Assembly (NCBI RefSeq): GCF_002979755.1
Contig: NZ_PCPP01000001.1
Coordinates: forward strand, 1,706,665-1,770,664
Direction: 5' to 3'
Source of the DNA: Chryseobacterium culicis
GTDB taxonomy: Bacteria > Bacteroidota > Bacteroidia > Flavobacteriales > Weeksellaceae
DNA: 64,000 nucleotides
Part shown: one piece after another, positions 29,601-37,620 of the stretch
Numbering within the stretch: position 1 is the first letter of the stretch
How the letters are laid out: each line of letters begins with the position of its first letter
The notes under the pieces: model-generated
What the model was told of the DNA's origin: nothing
The model's database searches: none
What the model saw: the letters and a program-made list of their open reading frames with translations, nothing else
Position numbers and translations under genes: made by a program

Positions 29601-30875
29601 CCGGGAACACTGGTTCATAAAATCATGAATGTAAGTGTATTCCAATGGATGAACGTTGCCAAACCTTTCGAAAAAACCGTAAAAGGAGAATGGCGATCAC
29701 CCAACCACGCTTATCTCGATATTGAAAATTTTGCCAACGCAGAAGTCATTTTAAAATCCGCTTCTGTTCCAACACCAGCCTTCAATCTTTCCATCGGTAA
29801 TCTTTTGCCTATCGAAAGAACCCCTGAGGAAATCTATGACATGCACATGTTCCATGGAGATAAATACCAGGGAATCACTGAAGTTTCAGCCGTTGGAGAC
29901 AAAGGAATTATCGGAAAAATAAAAGGAAACGGTGGTAAAGGTTCTTTATTGGACAATGCAGGACAGCTATTCGGACTTTGGCTGCAGCTTACTTTGGTAA
30001 AAGACCGTATTGCATTCCCTGTAAAGATCAGAGATATTGAATTCTTCGGTGATATGCATGACCAGGAAGGTATTTTTGAATGCACCTGTATGCTGACCGA
30101 GCTTAATGATGAATTTGCCATTGCAGATATCATTCTGAAAAGAGACGGAAAAGTATGGTGCGCCATTACCGGCTGGCAGAACAGAAGACTGGAAATTGAT
30201 GCTCCGTTATGGAATGTTTCCATGTCACCGTTACACAACCGTCTTTCGGAAGAGATTGCTCCTGAAGTGTTCTTTTTCCATCAGGCGTATACCAGAGTAG
30301 CTTCATGGGATTTTATCCTGAAAAGATATTTCAACCAGACGGAAAAACAGCATCACCAGCAGCTATTACCCAACAAGAAGAAAGACTGGATGGTAAGCCG
30401 TGTAGCCGTGAAAGATGCCGTAAGAAATCTCCTTCGTCAGGAAAAAAATCATGCCTGCTTCCCGATCACGTTTGAAATTCGTTCCGATGAAGTAGGAAAA
30501 CCTTACCTCATCAGTGATTTTACAGAAGATATTCATATTTCTTTAGCTCATAAAGGCAAAGAAGCCGTAGGAATCGCGAGATATGGAAAATCTGTAGGAA
30601 TCGATATGGAACTGATGGAAGAACGCAGTTCAGGATTCTACGATATGGTATTTACCGACAACGAATTAGCCTTATTAAAAGACAGAGATCAGGCCGAATG
30701 GACCACCCGTTTCTGGGTAGCCAAGGAAGCCTATGGAAAGTTCCTGGGAACAGGACTGAAAGGAAATCCTAAAGCCTTCGAAGTCGAAATGATAAAAGAC
30801 GATCACCTGTGGATCAACAATATTGAAATCAAAACTATTAAACATAAAAATTATATTATCGGATGGACACTGTAA
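26619..30875 (+). CDS. PUFA-synthase-like PKS: KS-AT-DH-phosphopantetheinyl transferase
   Basis: 1418 aa. KS ~4-460 has an active Cys207 (DAACASA), EAHGTGTPLGD and SNIGHAMPAAG, so unlike the chain-length factor of classical PfaC it keeps its nucleophile. AT-like domain ~530-850: GHSLGE with Ser605 and FHSPF are intact, but the N-terminal GQGSQ is replaced by FPGLDGL. A double hot-dog dehydratase spans ~940-1195: SHPYLIDHSLL carries the catalytic His, LLDNAGQLFGLWL the Asp, and HGDKYQGI the second-fold start. Residues ~1210-1418 form an Sfp-type 4'-phosphopantetheinyl transferase (HISLAHKG, VGIDMELME, FWVAKEAYGKFLG), able to activate the ACPs of the pathway in cis. It contributes elongation, dehydration and carrier activation. 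Overlaps the ACP gene by 13 nt. Confidence 0.87.
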   Translation: MKKTDVAVIGLSCVFPGAQDANTFWQNIVNKVDSTELAPADRIDPVHFSDATSPVDRFYCQRGGFIPDYTFDPTAFGILPLAVEGTEPDHLLTLDLVQKALEDAGVFQKNISLEKTGIIIGKGNYTGPGATRAIEIVRTGEQISSLLQELLPHVSSADIEKVKHAFQQRKGRFAADTAMGLIPNLVASLVANRFNLGGAAFTVDAACASALIAVDHAVQELQRGRSDIMIAGGVHTGQNAAFWSIFAQLGAMSRQQQIKPFSMDADGLLIGEGCGFVVLKRLEDAVRDQDKIYAVIKGVGVSSDGTGTSVMSPAVKGQLKALEQAWINADLDKNKVGYLEAHGTGTPLGDKTELQTLAQFFGKEENAQAAGIGSVKSNIGHAMPAAGIAGLIKTCLALHHDTLPPTLYCENPTSEMQNTRFEPVQEAKNWSKTGLPKVAAVNAFGFGGINAHVVLEGYDMPKKDHVLILARPTHEELLSALQNNETAIGEGDFRVAIFDPTPARIEKAIKIVSKNIIWKNKQDIWYTSTPLLKDGGKVAFVFPGLDGLAKGEVETVSRYFGLTAPIETEGEGLLTDALNIFNNCSILDNSLKKLGIIPDMNAGHSLGEWLAGYSSELAEANSVKALIDVLNPETFELKDSKFIAIGAGIEVIKPFITEISNLYVSNDNCPNQVILCGSNAALDELVPLLKAKQIFHQVLPFQSGFHSPFIADKLDVILAGMEKAQFQQTKIPLWSATTLEPYPADQAAIRKLSAEHLVQPVRFRELTDTLYEEGARVFIQVGTGGLIGFIDDTLKGKAFSTIASSVPTRSALAQLQRVVASLFVEGKTIALDFLEIQNHTKKASGKGIKLELGSPIIRNFKEVKALAQSFDAPKQYTATASAIATKSGHPLVQAFQDNVADMIRMQEEVLTLFQNRPEITIQRPAAPAAQVAPKAPRSTTFSKDLYVTLESHPYLIDHSLLRQPKGWAHVADMEPVIPMTMIFEQLAEIAEAEIPGTLVHKIMNVSVFQWMNVAKPFEKTVKGEWRSPNHAYLDIENFANAEVILKSASVPTPAFNLSIGNLLPIERTPEEIYDMHMFHGDKYQGITEVSAVGDKGIIGKIKGNGGKGSLLDNAGQLFGLWLQLTLVKDRIAFPVKIRDIEFFGDMHDQEGIFECTCMLTELNDEFAIADIILKRDGKVWCAITGWQNRRLEIDAPLWNVSMSPLHNRLSEEIAPEVFFFHQAYTRVASWDFILKRYFNQTEKQHHQQLLPNKKKDWMVSRVAVKDAVRNLLRQEKNHACFPITFEIRSDEVGKPYLISDFTEDIHISLAHKGKEAVGIARYGKSVGIDMELMEERSSGFYDMVFTDNELALLKDRDQAEWTTRFWVAKEAYGKFLGTGLKGNPKAFEVEMIKDDHLWINNIEIKTIKHKNYIIGWTL

Positions 30876-31162
30876 ACGCAACATTAAAAATGAACCACGA
30901 AGAACTTTTTACTTTATTAAAAGGTTTTATTACTGAAGTGATTGGGGCTGAATTTGTAGAAGAAATGGATATTACTCCTGAAAGTTCATTCACCAAAGAT
31001 CTTGAAATGGACAGCATCGAGATTGTTTCTTTCTCAGAAAAAATCAAAGCGCATTTTGGCGATCAGATCGACTTTACAGGTTGGTTATCTTCTATGGATC
31101 TTGACCAGCTTATCAATCTTGACCTTAGTATGATCATCAATTATATCTACGAATGCCAATAA
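30863..31162 (+). CDS. Stand-alone acyl carrier protein
   Basis: Up to 99 aa; ATG 30890 (MNHEEL) is an alternative start giving 90 aa. The four-helix carrier fold is readable, with the phosphopantetheine site in LEMDSIEIVSF (Ser51 from ATG 30863). The DxDS context is a DSIE variant like the embedded ACPs of PKS1 (DSIK). Position between the PKSs and the hydrolase and acyltransferases suggests it holds the finished chain, or a side acyl group, for transfer. Overlaps both neighbours (13 and 10 nt). Confidence 0.85.
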   Translation: MDTVNATLKMNHEELFTLLKGFITEVIGAEFVEEMDITPESSFTKDLEMDSIEIVSFSEKIKAHFGDQIDFTGWLSSMDLDQLINLDLSMIINYIYECQ

Positions 31163-31935
31163 TCACTGTCAATAACAGACAAGTTCATATACAGGAACTC
31201 AACAAAGAAGCCGAACAAACCGTGGTACTTATCCACGGTATGTTCAGTAACCTGTCCATTTATTATTTTAATATTGCCCCTGTGCTGGCCAAGCATTTCC
31301 ATGTGGTGATGTACGATCTGAAAAGTCACGGTATGAGTGAACGCTTTTTGGATGGGTACGATCTTGACAACATGTCATCCGATTTAATAGGTTTAATAGA
31401 TCACCTTCAACTGGAAAAAGTACACCTTGTAGGCTATAGCTTCGGAGGTCTTATTGCGCTGAAAACAGCATTAGAATATCCAGACCGCGTAAATCAGCTC
31501 GTGGTAATGGAAGCTCCGGATCCTCAGGACGAAAAAGCCCGTAACATCATTGATGAATACAGCAAAGAATTTCTTGAGCATTACGTAGCCAATTTTACAG
31601 ATACTACCAAAGTGCAGATGGGTAAAAGACAAATGGAAAAGAATCATCGTATGTATGAATTTCTCTTTAATCAGACCACCATTAAAGCAGATATGATCAG
31701 GGAAAAACATTTCCTTGATGAAGCTGACTTCAAGGGATTGGAAACTTCCACTTTATTGCTTTATGGAGCTGACTCCAACTGCAGACCTACCGGTGAGTGG
31801 CTTCAGTCTCAAATCAGCGGATCTGAACTTGAATTAATTCCGGGCGATCATAACATTCCTATCCAGGAACCCAATCTGATTGCGGAAACAATCGCTCAAT
31901 TTTTATCTAAAATTTTAACACAAAACCATGGCTAA
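31153..31935 (+). CDS. Alpha/beta hydrolase, likely chain-releasing thioesterase or acyl transferase
   Basis: 260 aa without signal peptide. Fold motifs: VVLIHGMFSN (oxyanion HG), VVMYDLKSHGMS, the nucleophile elbow GYSFGG (Ser96), Asp in LLLYGADSN and His in LIPGDHNIPI, a full catalytic triad. A helical cap lies at ~130-190. Between a carrier protein and a glycosyltransferase it most plausibly hydrolyses or transfers the acyl thioester; family membership alone does not fix the substrate. Overlaps both neighbouring genes by 8-10 nt, indicating translational coupling. Confidence 0.82.
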   Translation: MPIITVNNRQVHIQELNKEAEQTVVLIHGMFSNLSIYYFNIAPVLAKHFHVVMYDLKSHGMSERFLDGYDLDNMSSDLIGLIDHLQLEKVHLVGYSFGGLIALKTALEYPDRVNQLVVMEAPDPQDEKARNIIDEYSKEFLEHYVANFTDTTKVQMGKRQMEKNHRMYEFLFNQTTIKADMIREKHFLDEADFKGLETSTLLLYGADSNCRPTGEWLQSQISGSELELIPGDHNIPIQEPNLIAETIAQFLSKILTQNHG

Positions 31936-34330
31936 ATTTGCATTTATAGTTCCACCATTGACAGGACATGTCAACCCTACCCTAAGCATCGGTGCTACCC
32001 TGCTGGAAAGAGGACATGAAGTAGCCTGGATCAGCCTTGACCCAACGTTAGAGGCTAAACTTCCCGAAGGAGGAAAATTATTACTGATCCAATACGATCA
32101 GACCGACGAAGAAAAGAAAGAAAGTGAACAATATCTAGATATTATTTCAAAGAAAGTAGTCTACGGCATAGACAGCGTTAAGTTCCTCTACGAAGAGGTG
32201 CTTATTCCGCTGAACAGACATTGCTATAACGGAATTATTGCTTTACTGAAAACATATCAGCCTGATTTGATTATCGGAGACCATCAGTTATTTGCTGCCC
32301 CTGTTGCCGCAAAAACTCTTGGAATCCCTTATGCTACTTCCGTTACCGCTCCGGCCGCCATTAAAATCATGAATGAGCTGCCTAAGGTACACGAATGGGA
32401 AGTAAATCAGATCATTGATCTACAGAAAGAACTGGGCTTTCAGGAAGAGCGTTCTCTGGCAACCTCAGACCTTTTAACACTTGTGCTGACCTCCAATTAT
32501 TTTTTTGGTGAAATGGATGATCTGCCTTCTCAATATCAGTTCACAGGTCCCGTTCTTACCGAAAGACGTGTTTCATGTGAATTCGACTGGGAAAAGTTAA
32601 AAAGCAAAAACAACAAAAAGATCCTGGTAAGTATCGGTACTACCTTCGATCATGATCATAAAAAAGCTTTCTTCCAAAAGGTCATTGATGCCTTTAAAGA
32701 TGAAGATTTAACCGTTATAGTGGTTTCCGATCCGCAGCTTTTCGAACAGTGGCCGGATAACTTTATGGTGTATCATCAGGTTCCTCAACTGGATCTGTTG
32801 CCTCATCTTGACGGTGTGGTGTGCCATGGCGGTCACAATACCGTATCCGAAACACTATCACACGGTATTCCTTTGGTAGTGATCCCGATTGCCTATGACC
32901 AGTCTCATGTTGCCGGACGTGTTGTGCGTACAGAAGCAGGTGAACGTCTTAATTTTAACAGATTTAAAGGAAATCACCTGAGAGAAGCTGTACAGCAAAT
33001 TCTGAATAACCCAAGCTACAAAGAAGCAGCTCAGAAAGTGGGACAGTCTTTTGTGGAAGCAGGAGGTTCTGCTACGGCAGCCAACTTACTGGAGCAAGCC
33101 ATATTGAAAGCTTCAAAACCTGAAAAACCATCTAAGTTTTTATTTGTAGTTCCTCCGTTCTTCGGACACGTGAGTCCTACTTTAAGTGTGGGAGCCAGTT
33201 TAATTGCCCGTGGCCACGAAGTAAAATGGTTCGGAATTACGCCTTTAGACAGTAAACATATTCCGGAAGGAGGTTCTTATTTCTATCCTGAAGAAGAGTT
33301 GGTTCCTTATCAGGAGGAAATTGCCCGCATTCTGAAAAGACAGGATGACGGACCCGCATGTTCCGGACCTGAAGTGATGAAACTGGCCCTGGAAGAAACC
33401 TATGTTCCTTTTGCTAAAATGATGATGCCGGGACTTACCAGACTGACCGAAAGCTGGATGCCTGATGTGATCGTGAATGACTGTATTACATTCGGAGGTG
33501 CTCTTTTCGCTCACAAACATAATATTCCTTGTGTAACCACTACTCCAGTTCCACCGGATGTGATGGGAGATACAGAAAAAAGTGCTCCAAAAATCTGGGA
33601 ATGGCAGCAAAACTTAATCAAAGATCTGCAAAAAGAAGTAGGCATTCATGAAGAAGGAATTTATATCCATTCTCACAAACTGAATATGGTGTTTACATCA
33701 CAGGCTTTCGCTGGTTTTGAAACCGTTCCTTCCCATATGAAATTCGTAGGTCCGGTAAAAGGTCGTCCGAATGATGCCCCATTTGACTGGGATAAACTGA
33801 ATGCATCTACCACTCCGAAGATATTTGTATCATTAGGAACATTGTTGGTAGACATCAGAAAAGCGTTCTTTGAAAAAATCATCGCTGCCTTTAAAGACCA
33901 GCCGGTTACCGTAATTGCCGCTACTCCACCGGAAATCTTTGAAGAATGGCCGGATAATTTTATTGTGAACAGTTTCGTGCCTCAATCTGCAGTGATGCAG
34001 AGAATGGATATGGTGATCTGCCATGGTGGTTTCAATACCGTTAACGATACTTTTAGAAACGGATTACCGATGTTAATCACTCCTATTGCTTATGATCATT
34101 TCCATATTGCAAAACTGATCGAGCAGGCAGGTTGCGGAATCAGTATCCGATACAAAAGACTTCGTGTAGATGCTCTTCGTGAAACTGCTTTTGAATTATT
34201 GGAAAATCCGAAATACAGAGCCGCCGCTCAGGAAGTCCGAAACACATTTACCCTTGCCGGAGGGAACGATAAAGCGGTAGAACTGTTAGAAAATTTTGTG
34301 CAGGAACATTCAACATTAGCTTCTGTATAG
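31928..34330 (+). CDS. Tandem-fused GT1 glycosyltransferase (two complete UGT domains)
   Basis: 800 aa made of two homologous GT1/MGT-type units, residues 1-~395 and ~402-800. Each opens with the same strand-loop (AFIVPPLTGHVNPTLSIGAT; LFVVPPFFGHVSPTLSVGAS), then RGHEVxW, and each has the NDP-sugar signature (CHGGHNTVSETLSHGIPLVV; CHGGFNTVNDTFRNGLPMLI) and an IAYDQ/IAYDH donor-site tail. The acceptor-side His of GHVNP/GHVSP is kept in both, so both halves look active. The relatives are macrolide and zeaxanthin glucosyltransferases acting on hydrophobic acceptors. Inference: it adds two sugars, or one enzyme adds and the other extends, on the lipid/polyketide. No linker domain or membrane segment seen. 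Four bases separate it from the first acyltransferase. Confidence 0.88.
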   Translation: MAKFAFIVPPLTGHVNPTLSIGATLLERGHEVAWISLDPTLEAKLPEGGKLLLIQYDQTDEEKKESEQYLDIISKKVVYGIDSVKFLYEEVLIPLNRHCYNGIIALLKTYQPDLIIGDHQLFAAPVAAKTLGIPYATSVTAPAAIKIMNELPKVHEWEVNQIIDLQKELGFQEERSLATSDLLTLVLTSNYFFGEMDDLPSQYQFTGPVLTERRVSCEFDWEKLKSKNNKKILVSIGTTFDHDHKKAFFQKVIDAFKDEDLTVIVVSDPQLFEQWPDNFMVYHQVPQLDLLPHLDGVVCHGGHNTVSETLSHGIPLVVIPIAYDQSHVAGRVVRTEAGERLNFNRFKGNHLREAVQQILNNPSYKEAAQKVGQSFVEAGGSATAANLLEQAILKASKPEKPSKFLFVVPPFFGHVSPTLSVGASLIARGHEVKWFGITPLDSKHIPEGGSYFYPEEELVPYQEEIARILKRQDDGPACSGPEVMKLALEETYVPFAKMMMPGLTRLTESWMPDVIVNDCITFGGALFAHKHNIPCVTTTPVPPDVMGDTEKSAPKIWEWQQNLIKDLQKEVGIHEEGIYIHSHKLNMVFTSQAFAGFETVPSHMKFVGPVKGRPNDAPFDWDKLNASTTPKIFVSLGTLLVDIRKAFFEKIIAAFKDQPVTVIAATPPEIFEEWPDNFIVNSFVPQSAVMQRMDMVICHGGFNTVNDTFRNGLPMLITPIAYDHFHIAKLIEQAGCGISIRYKRLRVDALRETAFELLENPKYRAAAQEVRNTFTLAGGNDKAVELLENFVQEHSTLASV

Positions 34331-34333
34331 CCT

Positions 34334-35617
34334 ATGAATCAACACATGAAAAGAAAATTGTTATTTGGTGAACGCATGTTATTGGGAGACGGTACAGAAC
34401 CCTTTAACGCAGTCATTCCGTTCAGACTGAGAGGTACTTTTACCTTAAAAGAGATCCAGCAGGCTCTGGCTCAAATTCAAAATAAACATCCATGGCTGAG
34501 AGCATTGATCAGCCATGATGAAAAAAATATTCCATGGTTTAATGTTCCGGAAAAACCTATTTCTATTCCTGTAAGAATCATCACCCGACAAAGTGAAGAT
34601 CAATGGCAGGAAGAATCCAGGAGAGAATGGAACACCATTTTTAATTACGAAAAATTACCTCTGATCCGGTTTGTATGGATCAAAGGGGAAAACGTTTCTG
34701 ACATGCTTTTTGCGTTCCATCATTGCTTATGTGATGGTGGTTCTGCAATGGCTTTTTTAAAAGAATTTCTTCTGGTACTGGATAATCCGGCTGCCGATAT
34801 TGGAACAGAAAATCCAATCTTAGGCATTCAGGATGTTGTTCCCTCCACTATTCTGAACAGCCGCAGGCAGAAACTGAAAGCTAAGTTTATCGGAAGACTG
34901 GCCGCTACTGCAATCAAATGGATTCCGGTAGGTAAAAAAGTCGTTGAAAGACAGAACGACTACCTGATCCACTGGAAACTGGATGAAACCCTGAGTAAAG
35001 AGTTAATTAATTACTGCAAATCCCAGGAAGTGACCGTCAATACATTTTTGAGCGCATCCGTATTGCAGGCATTTAAAAAAGTAAGAGGAGAAAAATCCTT
35101 CAACAAGGTTTCCTGTCCGGTAGATATCAGAAGGTTTGCCAATCAGATTAAAGAAGATCATATTTTCGCTTTCGGGCTGATGATTGTGGTTTCTTCTGAT
35201 GAAAAGCTAAGTTTTGAGGACAATCTAAGGACAATGCAGAAATCTGTGGAACAAAAGACCTCAAAGCTGAATCCTTACATCACAATGATGGTGATGGAGT
35301 CCGGACATGATGCACTGAAGAATTTTACCAAACTGTTAAAAAACGGAAAGTCATCCAATGACTGTATGTTTTCCAATCTGGGACGCATACAGATTCCTCA
35401 TGAATACAAAGAGTTTACGGTGGAGACGATTTTCAGTCCGTCAGTCATTGGTCCATTAGGAAATACAACGACTCTTGTAGTCTCTACTTACCGTGGAAAA
35501 ATGGATTTTTCATTCATGGGAAGCGAAGGATATTTGCCTTACACCAATGCTCTGGCAGTCCGTGAGGAGGTAATGCAGATTATACATTCACAACTGAAAC
35601 AAATGGCAGTATCATGA
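34334..35617 (+). CDS. PapA/condensation-type acyltransferase with intact HHxxxDG
   Basis: 427 aa. It is a single condensation-fold domain of the chloramphenicol-acetyltransferase superfamily, like alcohol acetyltransferases and mycobacterial PapA5. The active motif is H129-H130-CLC-D134-G135, and the late structural motif FSNLGRIQIP (residues ~350) fits the family. Such enzymes move an acyl group from a carrier protein or CoA to a hydroxyl. In this operon it would esterify the sugar or the polyketide. Its stop overlaps the start of the second acyltransferase (ATGA). Confidence 0.82.
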   Translation: MNQHMKRKLLFGERMLLGDGTEPFNAVIPFRLRGTFTLKEIQQALAQIQNKHPWLRALISHDEKNIPWFNVPEKPISIPVRIITRQSEDQWQEESRREWNTIFNYEKLPLIRFVWIKGENVSDMLFAFHHCLCDGGSAMAFLKEFLLVLDNPAADIGTENPILGIQDVVPSTILNSRRQKLKAKFIGRLAATAIKWIPVGKKVVERQNDYLIHWKLDETLSKELINYCKSQEVTVNTFLSASVLQAFKKVRGEKSFNKVSCPVDIRRFANQIKEDHIFAFGLMIVVSSDEKLSFEDNLRTMQKSVEQKTSKLNPYITMMVMESGHDALKNFTKLLKNGKSSNDCMFSNLGRIQIPHEYKEFTVETIFSPSVIGPLGNTTTLVVSTYRGKMDFSFMGSEGYLPYTNALAVREEVMQIIHSQLKQMAVS

Positions 35618-36867
35618 TCAAAAGACCTTTAATGATGGTGGAAAGGATTATGTATGTAGATCCTGAAACGCCTTTAAACTGTGTTTATACAGCAAGAATC
35701 AACGGGGAGATTCCCGAAGAAAATTTTAGAACAGCTTTAGTAAGAATTCAGCAGAAACACCCGCTGTTGAGAGCCAACATTGATCATAGCAACGGACGAT
35801 ATCCTTTCTTTATGGGACAAAGAGATATCGAACCCATTCCGCTTCGTATTGTAGAGCGAAAAACGGATGAGGATTGGTTCAAAGAATCTGAAAAAGGATG
35901 GTTCCAACTTTTTGAAACTCCTAAAAAACCATTGGCTGAAGTAGTCTGGGTAAAAGGACAGAACACTTCTGAAATCCTTTGGATCATGCCTCACTGTATT
36001 TCTGACGGAACTACCGGAGTGACTTTAATGCGTGAACTTTTGAGTTTACTGGATAATCCTTATGCTCCTTTAATTCCTTATGTTGCTTTTGAATCTGTTG
36101 ATGATTTTCTTCCTTCGGATTTTAATACAGGAATTAAAAAATATAAAGCCGGTCTTTATCTGCTGTTTGCCAAAATTTTCTTTGCAATCCAGCGAAAAAG
36201 TAAAAAGAGAAACAGAGGAAAAAACTACGCGATTCACTGGAAAATGACACCGGAAGAAACCCAGCTGATTACTGAAAAATGTAAAGCCAACGGAATCTCT
36301 GTACATGCTTTACTGTGTTCTTCTGTGATGCAGGCATTCCGTGATGTTCAGGGAGACCGTGCCAAAGGTAAGGTGATCAGCCCTGTAGATGTGCGTCATT
36401 TTATTCCGGAAATTAAAGAAGACCATTTATTTGCTTTCGCTCCAACGGTAGAGCTTTCTGTGAAGAAAGACAACAAAAATGTGATGAGCAATGCCAAAGA
36501 AATCAAAAGGAATCTTATTGAGAAAATCAGTAAAATGGAAGCCCGTGAGCTCCTGTGGATGGGCGAACATATGCATCCCATTGTGGAACGCATGATCCAT
36601 ATGCTGAAATCCAGCGAAGGCGGACATGATGTAACCTTATCCAATATGGGAAAGGTCAATATCCCGAATGATTATAAAAATTTCAATCTGGAAACGGTAT
36701 TCAGTCCTACTGTGGCTTTCCCATGGCTGAACTCAAATACCTTAGTCACCAGTACGTACAACCAGCAGATGGACTTCACCTTTATGTCCAATGAAAATTT
36801 TCTTCCCAAAGAGGAAGCCCATCAGATAAAAGATAAAGCCATCGAGCTATTGACCACCTCTCTATGA
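35614..36867 (+). CDS. Second PapA/condensation-type acyltransferase with PHxxxDG
   Basis: 417 aa and a clear paralogue of the preceding gene along its length (matching starts MLLGDGTEPFNAV / MYVDPETPLNCVY, LRANIDH / LRALISH, LSNMGKVNIPNDYK / FSNLGRIQIPHEYK). The active-site motif reads P126-H127-CIS-D131-G132: the catalytic second His and the structural Asp are kept, the first His is Pro. It may therefore still be active. Overlaps the previous gene by 4 nt and the next by 4 nt. Two such enzymes suggest two acylation sites. Confidence 0.8.
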   Translation: MIKRPLMMVERIMYVDPETPLNCVYTARINGEIPEENFRTALVRIQQKHPLLRANIDHSNGRYPFFMGQRDIEPIPLRIVERKTDEDWFKESEKGWFQLFETPKKPLAEVVWVKGQNTSEILWIMPHCISDGTTGVTLMRELLSLLDNPYAPLIPYVAFESVDDFLPSDFNTGIKKYKAGLYLLFAKIFFAIQRKSKKRNRGKNYAIHWKMTPEETQLITEKCKANGISVHALLCSSVMQAFRDVQGDRAKGKVISPVDVRHFIPEIKEDHLFAFAPTVELSVKKDNKNVMSNAKEIKRNLIEKISKMEARELLWMGEHMHPIVERMIHMLKSSEGGHDVTLSNMGKVNIPNDYKNFNLETVFSPTVAFPWLNSNTLVTSTYNQQMDFTFMSNENFLPKEEAHQIKDKAIELLTTSL

Positions 36868-37412
36868 AATTTAAAATAAAGCCGCCGAAGCCGAAACTCA
36901 TTAAGAAAACTACCCTGAAACGCTTTCTCATCAAGCGTACGATTTACTATGTCCTTCCGAATGTGTTTTTTAATTTCATTATCGCCTACGCAAGCTTCAA
37001 AGAATTAGGGTACACTCATTTTTTTTCGGGAACCCAAAATCTGGCCCGCCTTACCCTGCCTATGGCTATTTTTCTTCCCGTTGTCCTTACCATTGACATT
37101 ATTAAAAGAGTAACGGATGCCGCCAGTCAGGAAGCGATAGAGTTTACGGTAGATGAACAGCTGAATATTAAAAAACTGATGACCAGGCTAAGCATCTTAC
37201 ATGGTTTGATTACAGGTTTACTTGTACTATCCCTGCTCTTTATCGGACAGTATAATTTCTCCAAAGATTATAAACTGGATGCTACCGCCATGGCTATAGT
37301 CGTGGGTATATTGGCAGGAGTGCTATCCGTGATTTTTGTGTATTTACCTGTATGGAGATTGAGAAGGTGGATGTCCAGAGTAAAACCTCTGTCCGCAGAC
37401 ATCAACACATAA
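36864..37412 (+). CDS. Small integral membrane protein closing the glycolipid operon
   Basis: 182 aa with a basic N-terminus (KIKPPKPKLIKKTTLKR) and four hydrophobic segments: ~31-47 (VFFNFIIAYASF), ~64-82 (LPMAIFLPVVLTIDII), ~113-131 (LITGLLVLSLLFIG) and ~147-168 (MAIVVGILAGVLSVIFVYLP). No family recognised. Starts 4 nt inside the acyltransferase gene, so it belongs to the pathway and might help place or move the lipid in the inner membrane; that role is inference. Confidence 0.75.
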   Translation: MKFKIKPPKPKLIKKTTLKRFLIKRTIYYVLPNVFFNFIIAYASFKELGYTHFFSGTQNLARLTLPMAIFLPVVLTIDIIKRVTDAASQEAIEFTVDEQLNIKKLMTRLSILHGLITGLLVLSLLFIGQYNFSKDYKLDATAMAIVVGILAGVLSVIFVYLPVWRLRRWMSRVKPLSADINT

Positions 37413-37477
37413 CCCACAGTCAAGCAACACATACAGCACTGTATTTCATTTCATTACGAATTAAAAATTCTGAATAC

Positions 37478-37509
37478 TCCCGGATGACTTAGTGGTCACC
37501 CGGGATTTT
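37478..37509 (+). terminator. Terminator of the polyketide/glycolipid operon
   Basis: TCCCGG-a-TGAC, loop TTAGTG, GTCA-c-CCGGGA, then TTTTA: an 11-position stem with one A-C mismatch, 66 nt after the last stop. Confidence 0.85.
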
Positions 37510-37620
37510 AATATCTCCATCAACTTAATTTTTTTCTTTAAAACTCAATATTTGATAAATTTTTTATATTTATATCAATAATTTTCCAGAATTTTTCTTG
37601 GGCAGAATGAGCAATAATGT

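Noticed and set aside
26619..30875. PKS2 as a pure PfaC (KS-CLF) protein
   Set aside because: Its first KS keeps the active Cys and an AT-like domain follows, so it differs from the KS-CLF-DH-DH layout.
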